Part shown: positions 11,301 to 21,991 of the stretch, in pieces
Position numbering within the stretch: the stretch's first letter is position 1
How the letters are laid out: each line of letters starts with the position of its first letter
Assembly (NCBI GenBank): GCA_028641055.1
Contig: CM054062.1
Span: forward strand, 142,022,682-142,086,681
From: Alopecurus myosuroides
Lineage: Eukaryota > Streptophyta > Magnoliopsida > Poales > Poaceae
Length of the DNA stretch: 64,000 bases
Direction: 5' to 3'
Position numbers and translations under genes: made by a program
The notes under the pieces: model-generated
What the model was told of the DNA's origin: nothing
The model's database searches: none
The model's input: only the letters and a program-made list of their open reading frames with translations

Positions 11301-11691
11301 ACTTGGAATGACAACTAAAAGTTATTATTAAAACATTTTATTCTCATCAAATATTTTTTTGAGGCCTAGAACTTTATTAACGGTTATAAATCTTTGATAT
11401 TTGTTGCCATAAACTATTTTCAAAGTAATATTTGAATTTGAAAACATCTTATGTAATAAAGTTTGATAAACATAAAATGGTTTTCTTTATCTAATGAAAA
11501 ATCATTTTGAGAGGGTTTTAGTGTTTATGGAATAGAGGTATAATGGATTCCTAATTCCAATATCATTGAAATAAGTATTGTTTCCTTCTCTTTCTTGCTC
11601 CTCATTGGTTTTGGGTGACTTGCATAACATGAAAACAAAAAGTTTCAATTTTTAGTGATTTTTGGAATTTCCAAAAATCAGGGTTGTTACA
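8327..11691 (+). repeat. Large solo LTR (about 3.4 kb) without matching target duplication
   Basis: The block starts TGTAACACCCGG and ends GGGTTGTTACA, giving long imperfect inverted ends TGTAACA...TGTTACA. The first third (8540-9480) is GC-rich, the middle (9490-9970) contains Asp/Tyr-codon-like CGACTACTACC text, 10060-10560 is again GC-rich, and 10640-11690 is strongly AT-rich. The long open frames here (for example 8540-9490 and its overlaps) have low-complexity Pro/Ser/Arg products and are not credible genes. Left flank ATTTT and right flank GCACG do not match. The left neighbour is Tekay integrase and the right neighbour is Athila-type 3' internal sequence, so the two sides are not one split target. 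Confidence 0.65.
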
Positions 11692-12712
11692 GCACGAGTA
11701 GAGCTCATACTCAGTACAGGTGAAGGCTAGCAATAGACAGGGAGCGACAATCAAGAGAGCAACAACTATCATAATCATGTTTGCGACAAAGTAAAATCAA
11801 GTGAGGCATAAAACTGATACTAGAACACTGAGGCAAAATAAATCATCGAGGCTTATTGACTTTTTGTTTTCAGTCTTAGCATGCGTGAGCATGTGCCAAG
11901 TCGATTCAAATGAAACAATCAGAGGAGGCTACCGGAATATCAGGTCCTTCTATGAATAGAAAAATGCGAATAAATATTTATGCGATAGGTCATTTACTAT
12001 TAATACATTGGAACAAAACATGAGAGAACACAAACTATTAAGCACCATTAAGTCACATATATCTTGTACGAACAAACTAAGCATGCTCACATAGATGGAT
12101 ATATGTACAAAAATGAAAGCAAATAGAGTTCATACCAGCCTCTCACCACCACTTGAATTGTCGTATATCGTCATTATTGCTCTTCACTCGTGGATTAAAT
12201 AATATATAATGAAAACCAAGCTCCAATGGAATCACGGACGACTGTTGAACTCCGCAACAAACTTTACAAAACCAAAGAAGAACAACAAATATTTTTGGCT
12301 TTTTCAATTAAAGCACGAACAAAAAGAGAGCAAGCAAACAAAGAAAAAAAAAATCTTTTTTGGGGGTTTTCAAAATGAAACAAGAACAAAAGAAAGCAAA
12401 CAGCAAACAAAACAAAATATTTTTGGGTTTTTGAATATTAAACTGCAACTAAAGAATAAAGCAAACCAACTAAAGAAACAAATAGAGAGAAACAACAGAA
12501 ATATTTTTGGTCTTTTTGTGTTTTGGAAAGCGAAAAAAAAACAATAAAAACAAAGAGAAAAGAAAGAAAACGAAAACAAACGAAAGAAACAAAAGAAGTG
12601 AAAGAAAACAAAACATGGATGTACAAAGAACCGACCGAACATGATATATAAATGAGTGTGATTCCGGTATACCTCCCCCCAAGCTTAGACTTTTGGCCTA
12701 AGTGGAGATCAA
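11692..12712 (-). other. 3' non-coding internal region of the minus-strand Athila-type element
   Basis: This follows the extra ORF on the minus strand. The first 150 bp are clearly related to 38682-38850 in a second element (shared AGTAGAGCTCATACTCAGTA). A purine-rich tract lies at 12661-12690, reading CTAAGCTTGGGGGGAGG on the minus strand. 12270-12620 is an A-rich low-complexity tract (plus strand). No gene is seen. The element's 3' LTR is missing; the region is cut at 11691 by the solo LTR. Confidence 0.6.
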
Positions 12713-13825
12713 TCACCAAGGGGTCCAAGAGGTGCCGCCCCCGTAATACGCCGACAAGGAAGCCTCTTCCTGATATGTGCTCGAGGATGCGCTGGTGTAC
12801 TGCGTGGTGTGGTCCTCGGGAGGCGCGTCTCGCCTCTCCTGCCGCCGGTAAAACTCCATGGTGCTCAGATGCTCGTCTACTTGCTCCTTAGAGAGCGACC
12901 ATGGTGACCTGTCAATCTTAAACAAGACAGGCTGTGGCAAAGTAACTTTCCGCTCTTCTCCATCCATATATAAAACTCTATAGACTAAGCGCTCATTAGT
13001 AGAGTTAGAAGTGACAAACTGATGGGATTTCATAGCAGCAAGGTTAAGCCTATGTGGAGAAGTTATTTCATCATTAGGATCAATGGAAACATGCAAAGCA
13101 GCTGCGACACGTGTAGCAATAATGCCACCAAAAATAGGCCCAGCATCAGCAAGGCGGCGTGCAACAAGTGAACCAAGGTTATACTTTGTGCTATGGTTCA
13201 GTGCAGCATCAATGAAAGCAAGGTGATAACTAGAAACATTGCTAGTGTTCTCCCTACCAAGAATACTAGTACCAATATAGTAAGTAAAGTATCTAAGAGA
13301 AGGAAGTTGAATCTTCCTTATCTTCCCACGCTGGGATGGGCGACCGTCATCGTTGGTGATCTCTCGGTAGACCCCCTGGAGGTCTGCTGGTCTATCTTGA
13401 ATCTTGCTTGTCGTCCCGGTGGCATTGATACGTATAATAGCACAAAATTCCTCCAAGGACAAAGATACATGACTACTATATAACTTGAATGCAACAATTG
13501 GACCATATTGAGTGTTCTGAAATTTAAAGCTCTTAACAAAAGCTTTTGTGAGCGTGGCATACTGAGGTCTTTCATCCTCCATAAACTTGGCGAGACCAAC
13601 TCTCTCAATATGCATAAGAAAATCATCTAAAAGACCTGCACTTCTTAAAAATGTATGACAAGGAAAACTAGATGGATAAATGATACCGTCATCTTCTGCA
13701 TCATCAATAGTTGACGCCATAACGTCTTCATTATATGATGGCCTCGCTGAAGTAGAAGAGCGTGATGGCCTTGTCCTTCTAGGAGCATCACTCCTAAATA
13801 TCTCACCAAAGTTGAAACTATCCAT
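12713..13825 (-). CDS. Intact extra ORF of an Athila-type gypsy element (370 aa)
   Basis: A complete 370-codon frame begins MDSFNFGEIFRSDAPRRTRP. The N-terminal 60 residues are Arg/Ser-rich and look disordered. The body (about 70-330) resembles the plant ATHILA ORF-type domain found downstream of pol, including SLEEFCAIIRI, SLRYFTYYIG and LNLAAMKSHQF. The tail is Tyr/Ser/Thr-rich. I see no signal peptide or transmembrane helix, so an envelope role is not supported by the sequence. The function of this family is not established. It is the only intact frame in its element, whose gag-protease is broken and whose RT/integrase are absent. It is preceded by an LTR-like promoter block at 13866-14300. 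Confidence 0.7.
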   Translation of the reverse strand: MDSFNFGEIFRSDAPRRTRPSRSSTSARPSYNEDVMASTIDDAEDDGIIYPSSFPCHTFLRSAGLLDDFLMHIERVGLAKFMEDERPQYATLTKAFVKSFKFQNTQYGPIVAFKLYSSHVSLSLEEFCAIIRINATGTTSKIQDRPADLQGVYREITNDDGRPSQRGKIRKIQLPSLRYFTYYIGTSILGRENTSNVSSYHLAFIDAALNHSTKYNLGSLVARRLADAGPIFGGIIATRVAAALHVSIDPNDEITSPHRLNLAAMKSHQFVTSNSTNERLVYRVLYMDGEERKVTLPQPVLFKIDRSPWSLSKEQVDEHLSTMEFYRRQERRDAPPEDHTTQYTSASSSTYQEEASLSAYYGGGTSWTPW

Positions 13826-13865
13826 CTCTGAAATTTTTCAACAATCATCATAATAATTAATTTCA

Positions 13866-14300
13866 AGCAACTATAAGGTGGAAACTACCATAGGGACTTA
13901 TATGAGAGCTAAACATACATCAAAACTATATTATTTCTACTCAAATTAAGCATGCAAACTAACATAAGCTGTCACCTACTGTGACAAAATACTCAAGAAA
14001 TGCTTCACTAAACAAAATTCTACTTGGACCATCGGAGGAGTCACATACCGGAGATCAAACACACCAAAAATCAGCACAGATGATGGGCTGAAGAAGGAGA
14101 TAAAAAATCCAGAGGAAGAACACCAAGAACACGGGTTCTAGGAAATGTTTTCAGCTTTGGGGGTGAGAGAGAAGACTTTGGCAGTGGAGAGAGTAAGTGG
14201 AGGGCCAGGGGGGCCACACCATATGCTAGCGCCACCAGGGCAGACCGCACCACCCTAGGGTGTGCCTGCCGGGTGGGCCCCTGGTGTCTCCCAGGTGGCT
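13866..14300 (-). promoter_or_regulatory. LTR-like GC-rich cassette upstream of the extra ORF
   Basis: On the minus strand, 14300 to about 14210 reads like the promoter core of local LTRs: GGGGCCCACC, then CACACCCTAGGGTGGTG and TATGGTGTGGCCCCCC. It is followed by a CT-rich stretch, a weak TATA-like TTTTTTATC (about 14100) and about 275 bp to the ATG at 13825. The same arrangement precedes the extra ORF at 48169. Promoter function is inferred from resemblance only. Confidence 0.4.
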
Positions 14301-14783
14301 TTCTGCCTCATTTTTGACGTAAAAATTTATAATAATTTTCTTGGAATTTTTCGAGAAACTTTATTTTTGAGGTATTTCCAGAAATTTAATAATTAATAAA
14401 AACCGGGAAAACGAAAGTGAAAACATGGAAAACAAAACCAAAACCAGAACTACAGAGGTTCTATGACACTCTAATGGAAGAATAACCAAAGAAAACAAAG
14501 GTGGAAGTGGTGAAAACAAAAGTACGGGTGGTGAAAACATGCATAACTTCAGTAATCAGAGTGAAAACATCAGGAAAACATGCATAAGGATGGTGGAAAA
14601 CATGATTGCACTCAAGTAATAATGTGATAACAGAAGTAAACATGGTGAAAACATAATGGGGAAGGTGCAAACATAGTGAAAACATTGCCCATTTGATTTA
14701 AAATCATTTTGTTAACAACGGTGATCAAGTCTTGCTACCAAAATAATTTTATATGAAACAAAACTTTGTTTCTCACTAAATAA
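14301..14783 (-). other. Non-coding gap where RT and integrase would be expected
   Basis: The protease frame ends at 14784 and the promoter-like cassette begins by 14300. Only about 480 bp separate them, with no RT, RNase H or integrase. On the plus strand 14415-14690 is a degenerate array of GTGAAAACA-type words. The element is therefore non-autonomous. Confidence 0.6.
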
Positions 14784-17357
14784 TTATGTTACCTCAACCT
14801 TGATAGTCATAGTCCCAATCATAATAATTTCATATTCTTTTGGTGGCTTTGGAATAGGACAATAAAATTCTCCAATCTTGATGGTCTCAACATTATCAAT
14901 GGAATTTAGACCATATTTTCTATCAATCTTCTTGGGAAAATAAACAGTGTGCTCTTTATCATTAACATTAAAAGTAACCTTTCCTTGATTGCAATCAATA
15001 ACAGCCCCTGCAGTATTAAGAAAAGGTCTTCCAAGAATAATAGACATATTATCATCTTTAGGCATTTCCAGCACAACAAAGTCAGTTAATATCAGACAAT
15101 TATTAGCAACTTGAACAGGAACATTCTCACATATACCCACAGGAATGGCAGTAGACTTATCAGCCATTTGCAAAGATATATCAGTTGGTATCAATTTTTC
15201 TAGGAGGAGTCTTTTATAGAGGATAAAAGGCATGCCACTAACTCCAGCTCCCAGATCACACAAAGCAGTTCTAACATAATTATTTTTAATAGAACGTGGA
15301 ATAGTAGGTATGCCAGGATCTCCAAGATTCTCAGGAACCTTGCCATTAAAAGAGTAATTAGCAAGCATATTGGAAATTTCCTCATTAGGAATTTTCCTTT
15401 TGTTAGAGACAATATCCTTCATATATTTTGCATAAGGAGGATATTTAATAGCATCAATTAAAGGAATTTGCAAGAACAAAGGTTTCATCCATTCACAAAA
15501 CTTGTTATAGTGTTCTTCTTCCTTAGATTTGTGTTTCTTATTAGGAAAAGGCATTGGTTTTTGTACCCAAGGTTCTCTCTCATTACCATGTTTATTAGCA
15601 ATAAAATCTTCCTTAGTATACTTTGCAGTTTTAGTTTGCTTTTCAGGTTCAGCTACAGGTTCTTCTTTATCAGAAGCATCATTCTTTTCATTACCACTTT
15701 CAGTTTCAGCATCAGAGATAGATATACTATTAGGATCCTTAGCAAGTTCAGAGGATTCCACAACAGTTTTATGTTTCTTCTTCTTTTTCTTCTTAGTATG
15801 AATAACATCATTATTAGTTTGCTGAGAGTCTTGTTCAATTCTTTTAGGATGTCCCTCAGGATATAGAGGATCTTGTGTAGCAATACTACTTCTAGTTCTT
15901 ATCTCATAAGCATGATTTTCCTTAGAAGCATTAACTAGCAAATCTTTTTATACTTTAGCAAGTTGATCAATTTGAGTTTGAACCATTTGAAAATGTTTAA
16001 CAAGCATTTTAACATCATTAGAGGTTCTTTCTATAATACCATGCAAATCATTAATAGCTTTAGAGTTTTCCATTAGGTGGTTCTGCACACTCATATTAAA
16101 ATTATCTTGCTTAATGACATAATTATCAAATTCATCTAAGCATTGATCAAGAGGTTTTCTATTGGGAATATCTCTACTATCAAAATATTGGAGAGAGTGT
16201 ACCTCAATGGATGGTGAGTGAGGGATTGGCTTACATAATTCTTCTATAGGTGGAAGATTCTTCACATCTTCAGATTTAATACCACTCTCTTTAAGAGATT
16301 TTTTGGCTTCTCTCATCACTTCATCATTTAATTCAATCATTCCCCTCTTCTTGGGTGTTGGTGTTGGTGTAGGTACTAAAGTAGGAGTCGGCTTAGGCTC
16401 AACCATAGTCCAATCATCATGATTTTGGCTTATTTTAGCCATTAATTCCTTAGCTTCTTCTGGAGTTCTTTGCCTGAAAACACAACCAGCACAACTATCT
16501 AGGTATGTCCTAGATTCAACAGTTAATCCATTATTAAATATGTCAAGAAGTTTAGTATCTTCTAGCTTATGCCCAGGTGTAGCCCTTACTAAAGAACCGA
16601 ACCTTGCCCAACATACAAGCAAATTCTCTTCTTCCAATTGCTTGAAATTAAATATATTTTGTAAAGCAGCACGTTGAGCACTAGCAGGAAAATATTTCTG
16701 AAAGAAAGCATTAACGAAACCAATAGGACTTTCAATAGATCCAGGAGACAAATTGTTAAACCAAGTTTTAGCTTCATCCTTTAATGAGAAAGGGAATATT
16801 TTAGCAACAAAGTAGCTACGTTTCTTAAGATCATCAGCGAATAAACTACTCAAAGAGGAGAGCTCATTCATATGTTTCATAGCACTTTCATTTCCAGTTC
16901 CACAAAAAGGTTCTTTCTCAACAATAGATATATAAGATAAATCGAGAGAGCAATCATAATCTTTATCCCTAAAATTAATAGAAGAAGTGGCAAACTTAGC
17001 ATCAGGAGATAATTTATATTTAACAACACGACTTTCCATAAGACGTATAGCAGCATCTTTATCTTTCATAGCATGTATTTCATCAATAAGATCATCACTC
17101 AGTTCAATATAGGCATCATCTAAATCATCACTAGGATTTTCTCTAAACTCAGGTGAAAAAGCAGGAGTAACAGGATTTTTATCAAGAGTTTCAGTGTTTG
17201 CAATATTTTTAGCTTTAGCAATAGTAGCATCTAAGAAAGGACCGAGAGAACCACTCTCATCAAGCACAGTAGAAGCATCATAAAAAGTATCAGAAGCATT
17301 TTCAGATTCAGCAGAAGTAGCATGTGTAGCATGTGGTGGTGTAAGCAGTTTACTCAT
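14784..17357 (-). pseudogene. Gag-protease of an Athila-type gypsy element, one in-frame stop
   Basis: The frame from the ATG at 17357 encodes gag: an acidic N-terminus, then a retrotransposon gag core at roughly residues 195-310 (WFNNLSPGSIESPIGFVNAF, FKQLEEENLLVCWARFGSL), a Pro/Thr tract and a C-terminal coiled-coil-like part. One TAA at 15948-15950 interrupts it; the same frame continues at once for 385 more codons. That part has a Lys-rich segment and an Athila-type aspartic protease with ALCDLGAGVSGMP, where the Asp is kept and Gly replaces the usual Ser. The segment IILGRPFLNTAGAVIDC follows. The frame ends at 14784 without entering RT. The 5' LTR and primer-binding site lie just upstream. 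Confidence 0.8.
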
Positions 17358-17512
17358 AACAGACGGTGAATCAAGAGCAACAAAGGTGTTCAGAGTTGTA
17401 CCTCTTTTGTAGTGGATGGTAATATAGGAAAATTTCCATCAAGAGACTTACCCATGATGAATGATTGGCAGTAGATAATAATACTCTCCGGTGAGCTTGC
17501 AAATAAAGCTAT

Positions 17513-17532
17513 GCTCCCCAGCAACGGCACCA
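17513..17532 (-). other. Primer-binding site of the minus-strand Athila-type element
   Basis: The minus strand reads TGGTGCCGTTGCTGGGGAGC, eleven bases after the LTR end GTGGGTCATCA. This corresponds to the TGGCGCCGTTGCCGGGGA type common in grass Athila elements, with substitutions. Confidence 0.8.
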
Positions 17533-17543
17533 GAAAATAGTCT

Positions 17544-18946
17544 TGATGACCCACAAGTATAGGGGATCGCAACAGTCTTCGAGGGAAGTAAAACCCAAAT
17601 TTATAGATTCAACGCAAGAGGAGCCAAAGAATAGTTGTGAGGCTTAACAAGTGAGTTGTCAATTCACCTGCACCTGAACGTACTTTTGTTCGCAGTGGTT
17701 TATCAGTAGTAATAGTTTTATAGTAGCACAAGTAGTGAAATAATAGCAGCGGTGGAATGAAAACAGCAGCAACAGTAGTGTTTGAAGTAAACATCGGATT
17801 AAATACTATAGGCATAGCGATGGATGAACGGACGTTGCATCGATAAGAAAGTTCTAATAATGATCATGTTAGGGGCATTGCAGATAAATAAGATAAAGCA
17901 TCCAAGTACTAACTAATCATAGGCATGTGTTCCGTAAATAGTCGTACGTGCTCGCAATGAGAACTTGCACAACATCTTTTGTCCTACCAGCCCGTGGCAG
18001 CGGGGACTCAAGGGAACTACTGGTAATTAAGGTGTTCCTTTTAATAGAACACCGAAGCAAAGGATTAACACTCCGTGAACACATGTGATCCTCACATCGC
18101 AGCCATCCCCTCCAGTTGTCCCAATTTCTATCACTTCGGGGCCTCGGGTTCCAAACAACGATATGTGTAAACAACTTGCAGGTATGATCAAGAAACAATA
18201 ATTATCATCATGATTCAATAACATGTTCAGATCTGAGATCATGGCACTCGGGCCCAAAGTGGCAAGCATTAAGCATAACAAGTTGCAACAATGTCAATAG
18301 CACTAATAGAGGATACTAGGCCCTATGGCCTAACAATCACGACATTATTACATGAACGATCTCATCCAATCCCTACCATCCCCTTCAGTCTACAGCGGGG
18401 AATTACTCACACATGGATGGGGTAAACATGGATGGTCGATGGAGAGGCGTTGGTGATGACGATGGCGATGATCTCCTCCACTTCCCCGTCCCGGCAGGGT
18501 GCCAGAACATGAACTTCTGATCCCCGAATCGAGGTTCGGGACGGCGTCGGCGCTCTGTTGTGTTTCTGTGGAATATGACGAACCCCCTCGCGTTTTAGGG
18601 TTGGAGGCTACTTGTAGTCGAAAGTGGAGTCCGAGGGGGATCCTGGGGGGCCCACACCCTATGCTGGCGCGGCCAGGGGGACCCGCGCCGGGGGGGGGGG
18701 GTGTGGCCACCCTGTGGCCCCTCTCCTGGCCCCCTTCTGGCTCCCGGGGTCTTCCGGGGTGAAAACATCAATGGGCTCTTTTCTGGGCATTTTCCCGAAA
18801 GTTGATTTTTCTGCATAAAAACAAGACACCAAAGTAATTCTGCTGAAAACGGCGTTAGTCTGTGTTAGTTGTATCCAAAACACACAAGTTTAGAGGAAAA
18901 CAATAAGAAAAGTGTTCAGAAAAGGAGATACGTTTTCGGCGTATCA
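17544..18946 (-). repeat. 5' LTR of the minus-strand Athila-type element (1403 bp)
   Basis: On the minus strand it begins TGATACGCCGAAAACG and ends CTTGTGGGTCATCA. It includes the GC-rich promoter block (18620-18720, GGGCCCACACC). The last 40 bp are nearly the same as the ends of the LTRs at 43063 and 54910, showing that the two Athila-type elements are related. It adjoins a copia LTR fragment at 18947. Sabrina-like is my best guess for the family. Confidence 0.8.
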
Positions 18947-19283
18947 AAGCGCTGCCGGATCTAATCTAGCCGGTGATCGCGGAGCCCTTCGGCTTTTCAT
19001 CGACACGTTTCCTCTTTGACCGTGTGCTCGATCACACTTCGACGTGGTGCTTCTAATCTCGTACGTGTGGATAGCGGTGGAGGTGTTGCACGTGCACACT
19101 TGTTCGTGGGATAATACATCTCATCGTGACTAGACAAGTCTAGTCGACTCGGTCTTCATCAACCTCGTCATCGATAACTTCCGCTAGTTTGATCTATGAG
19201 GGTATGATCCGTTGGCTCTCCCTCTCGTATAAGATGTTGGTTATATGCTAGATTTTTTTTTTAATCTAAAGCGTTCCCCAACA
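18947..19283 (+). repeat. 3' end of a copia-type LTR (fragment)
   Basis: The segment ends GCGTTCCCCAACA, the LTR terminus typical of Angela/WIS/BARE copia elements, preceded by TATGCTAGATTTTTTTT. The rest of that LTR is missing; the Athila-type element lies at its left border. There is no coding content. Confidence 0.5.
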
Positions 19284-19557
19284 TGTGCCCCCAATATGCC
19301 GAGTGCAACACTCTGAATCTATCCAGGAGCTACGTCCAGTACTACACTCGGCATACAGTCCACCCGGGAAGCACTCATGTGATGTTTGCCAAAGGCGGAG
19401 TACTATTGTGCCACACGCAGTCTGCAAACCTGTCAGAGCCGATGGCCGTCTTTGGCACTTCTTTATACCAAGTGCGGCAATTGCCGAGTTTCAGAAAAAA
19501 AAACACCCGGTTGTATAGTTGTTTGCCCAGTGTCACATATCAAACACTTAGCAAATA
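19284..19557. mobile_element. CACTA-like subterminal sequence, left part
   Basis: Repeated words of the TGCCGAGTG / CACTCGGCA type occur at about 19298, 19346 and 19475-19490, in both orientations. They resemble subterminal repeats of plant CACTA transposons. The related part continues beyond the inserted Tat element at 30303-30389. No transposase is present. I could not find the left CACTA terminus. Confidence 0.4.
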
Positions 19558-19580
19558 CTCCCTCCGTTCAACAATAGATG
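19558..19580 (+). mobile_element. Stowaway-type MITE, left piece
   Basis: CTCCCTCCGTTCAACAATAG follows a TA dinucleotide (19556-19557). CTCCCTCCGT is the Stowaway terminal inverted repeat. The matching end is at 30281-30300. The element is cut by the Tat insertion after AGATG. Confidence 0.75.
19576..19580. repeat. Target-site duplication of the Tat element, left
   Basis: AGATG immediately before the 5' LTR; the perfect right copy is at 30194-30198. Confidence 0.9.
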
Positions 19581-20055
19581 TGATGGAGGGATAATAACCC
19601 GGTAGGCCAACTCCAAGGTGTAACCCGGCCCAAAGGACGCTGCGCAGGATCCGGCTAAGGATAAAGAAACTTCAGGAAGGCCCACATTTGTAGGCCCTGT
19701 AACCCGGTTTGTGGGTTACAATAAGGAAAGTTAGGGTTTGTATGCGGTGTCCGGGTAGGATTCAGGGTGCGCCTTGGAGGACAAGCCAGGGGGTACGGGT
19801 GCTTTATAAACCGACCCCTAGGTTTAGTTGAGAGAGATCCAAGAGTTCTAGCAATATCGCTTGATATCGAGCATCTAGTGTAACACGAGAGTCGAGTTAA
19901 TATATTGAGATCGGAGACTCGGCGACTTGATTGCCGGCTACCAGATCGAGTTCCACCATGTTTTCCTCTGAGCTAAACCCTCTCCCAAACTCCTGTGTCG
20001 TCTTGCCCCAAGATCAGTTACCCCCGGTAACGTCTGCCGTGATTATCCCACGACA
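19581..20055 (+). repeat. 5' LTR of the Tat-lineage gypsy element (475 bp)
   Basis: Begins TGATGGAGGGATAATAACCC and ends GATTATCCCACGACA. A TATA-like TTTATAAACC lies at about 19803. By eye it differs from the 3' LTR (29719-30193) at nine positions with no length change, about 1.9 percent. Confidence 0.95.
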
Positions 20056-20057
20056 GT

Positions 20058-20076
20058 TGGCGCCCACCGTGGGGCC
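20058..20076 (+). other. Primer-binding site of the Tat element
   Basis: TGGCGCCCACCGTGGGGCC begins two bases after the LTR end. This sequence is a familiar primer-binding site of grass Tat-lineage gypsy elements. Confidence 0.85.
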
Positions 20077-20119
20077 TGCGTCCAAAGGTGTTTACATCAC
20101 GGGAGAAGCTCGGAAGAAC

Positions 20120-21991
20120 ATGGAGAATCTTGTCGTCGGTGAGATCTACATCGACCACGAAGGGAAGAAGATGGTGGACGATTCCGGCTGGGGGCCAGAG
20201 TCGGATCACCTCGAATCCGGATCTATTGTGACGATCGGCCAGATCAGCGTCTTCATCGGTATGGTACGTACATCTGATTTAAAAGGACAATATCATGTGC
20301 ATACTACAGGAACTTCTAATAGGGACAAAAAGATACTCAAGCAAGCTGTGAACTCGGTTTCCTCGGCAGTTCCGGGATACCTGAGGTGGGCGGAACAAGA
20401 GATAACGTGGAGCAGAAGAGATCACCCGGAAAGAATAGAGCACCCAGGAGTCTTAGCATTGGTAGTCGCACCACAGGTTAATGGTTACGAGTTAAAAAGG
20501 GTCCTGATGGACGGTGGAAGTAGCATCAATATCTTGTACTGGGAAACTTTTTCACGCATGGGTCTCAAAGAGTCCCAGCTACAGAAAAGCTCAACAATTT
20601 TTCATGGAATAGTGCCGGGTCACTCGGCATGTCCCTAGGGGAAAATCGCATTGGAGGTAGCTTTCGGAGAATCAACGGATAATTATCGAGTTGAGTGGCT
20701 CACGTTCGAGGTGGTCAAATTGCGCAGTCCTTATCACGCACTATTTGGAAGACCGGCTTACGCCAAATTCATGGCCAGGCCGTGTTATGCGTATTTGCAG
20801 CTGAAGATTCCGGGTCATAAGCAGACCATCACCATACATGGAAGCCGGGATATAGCGGCCGAGTGCGACGAAGGAGATTCGGTAATGGCCGAGCAGGCTT
20901 GCCGAAAGGAGGAACTCAAGTACTATCGGTCTCAAGTAGACCCGGAGGACAGGACAGCATTGAAAAGGCCGAATACTGAAGACAAAAGAGCAAAATTCAA
21001 GGCAGCGCAGGATACCAAGATGATAGCTTTTGTTGAAGGTGATCCCTCTAAGCAATTTACTATAGGATCTAACTTGGACAGCGAGCAGGAGAAAGCACTT
21101 GTGGAGTTTATTCGTTCTAACGCGGACGTATTCGCCTGGACGCCTAGCGATATGCCGGGTATCCCCACAGAATTGGCAGAACACAGTTTGCACGTAGACC
21201 CTAAATCCAGGCCTGTGAAGCAGGGCCTAAGGAAGATGAACGAGGAAAGAAGGAAAGCTATAGGAGAAGAAATTGCTCGGCTATTGACAGCCGGCTTCAT
21301 CATGGAAGTATTTCACCCGGATTGGTTGGCAAATCCGGTGCTAGTGATGAAAAATACCAATGAGTGGAGGATGTGCATTGATTTTACGAGTCTCAACAAG
21401 CATTGCCCAAAGGATCCGTTCGCACTACCAAGGATAGATCAGATCATAGATGCAGTAGCTGGGAGTGACCTATTATGCTTTCTGGACGCTTATTCCGGAT
21501 ATCATCAGATTAAACTCAAGAGGGAGGATTGGGAGAAAACATCGTTTATAACCCCTTTTGGGGCCTTTTGTTACAAAACCATGACGTTTGGGTTGAAGAA
21601 CGCTGGCGCAACTTATCAACGGTGTATTCAGAAGTGCTTCGAGGACCAAATTGGACGCAACGTCCATGCTTATGTGGATGATGTGGTTATCAAGACCAGG
21701 AAGGCAGAAACATTTATCGATGATCTAAAGGAGACGTTCAAGAACTTAAGGAGGTATCAGATGAAGCTTAACCCGACAAAGTGCGTATTTGGAGTTCCAG
21801 CCGGGAAGTTACTTGGCTTTATCGTTTCCGAGAGAGGAATTGAAGCAAACCCGGACAAAATGAAAGCTATCCAAAGTCTGAAAAAGCCGGAAAATTTGAA
21901 GCATGTTCAAAAGCTCACGGGCTGCGTACCAGCCTTGAGCCGATTTTATCAAGACTCGGAGAAAAGGCAATACCCTTGTACCGGCTCTTGA
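20120..21991 (+). pseudogene. Tat gag remnant, protease and reverse transcriptase
   Basis: From the ATG at 20120 the frame gives a short gag N-terminus (MENLVVGEIYIDHEGKKM to about residue 55). It then passes, without a capsid or zinc knuckle, into the region before the protease. The protease motif is VLMDGGSSINILYW, the DGGS form usual in Tat elements. A TAG at 20636-20638 interrupts the frame; the same frame continues. RT follows, with IDFTSLNKHCPKD, SGYHQIKL, FGLKNAGATYQR and the catalytic YVDD at 21671-21682 intact. Near 21945-21955 a net one-base loss shifts the frame, so this reading stops at 21991 while the next frame starts at 21976. The in-frame loss of gag makes the element non-autonomous independent of the two lesions. 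Confidence 0.88.

Noticed and set aside
12209..12728. Lys/Asn-rich and Phe-rich frames
   Set aside because: A-rich low-complexity DNA read in both directions.
14415..14690. Regular GTGAAAACA words suggestive of a CRISPR-like array
   Set aside because: Spacing is irregular, units are short and degenerate, and the context is a plant retrotransposon.
15468..15866. 132-codon Phe/Ser/Arg-rich plus-strand frame
   Set aside because: Complement of the Athila gag-protease coding sequence.
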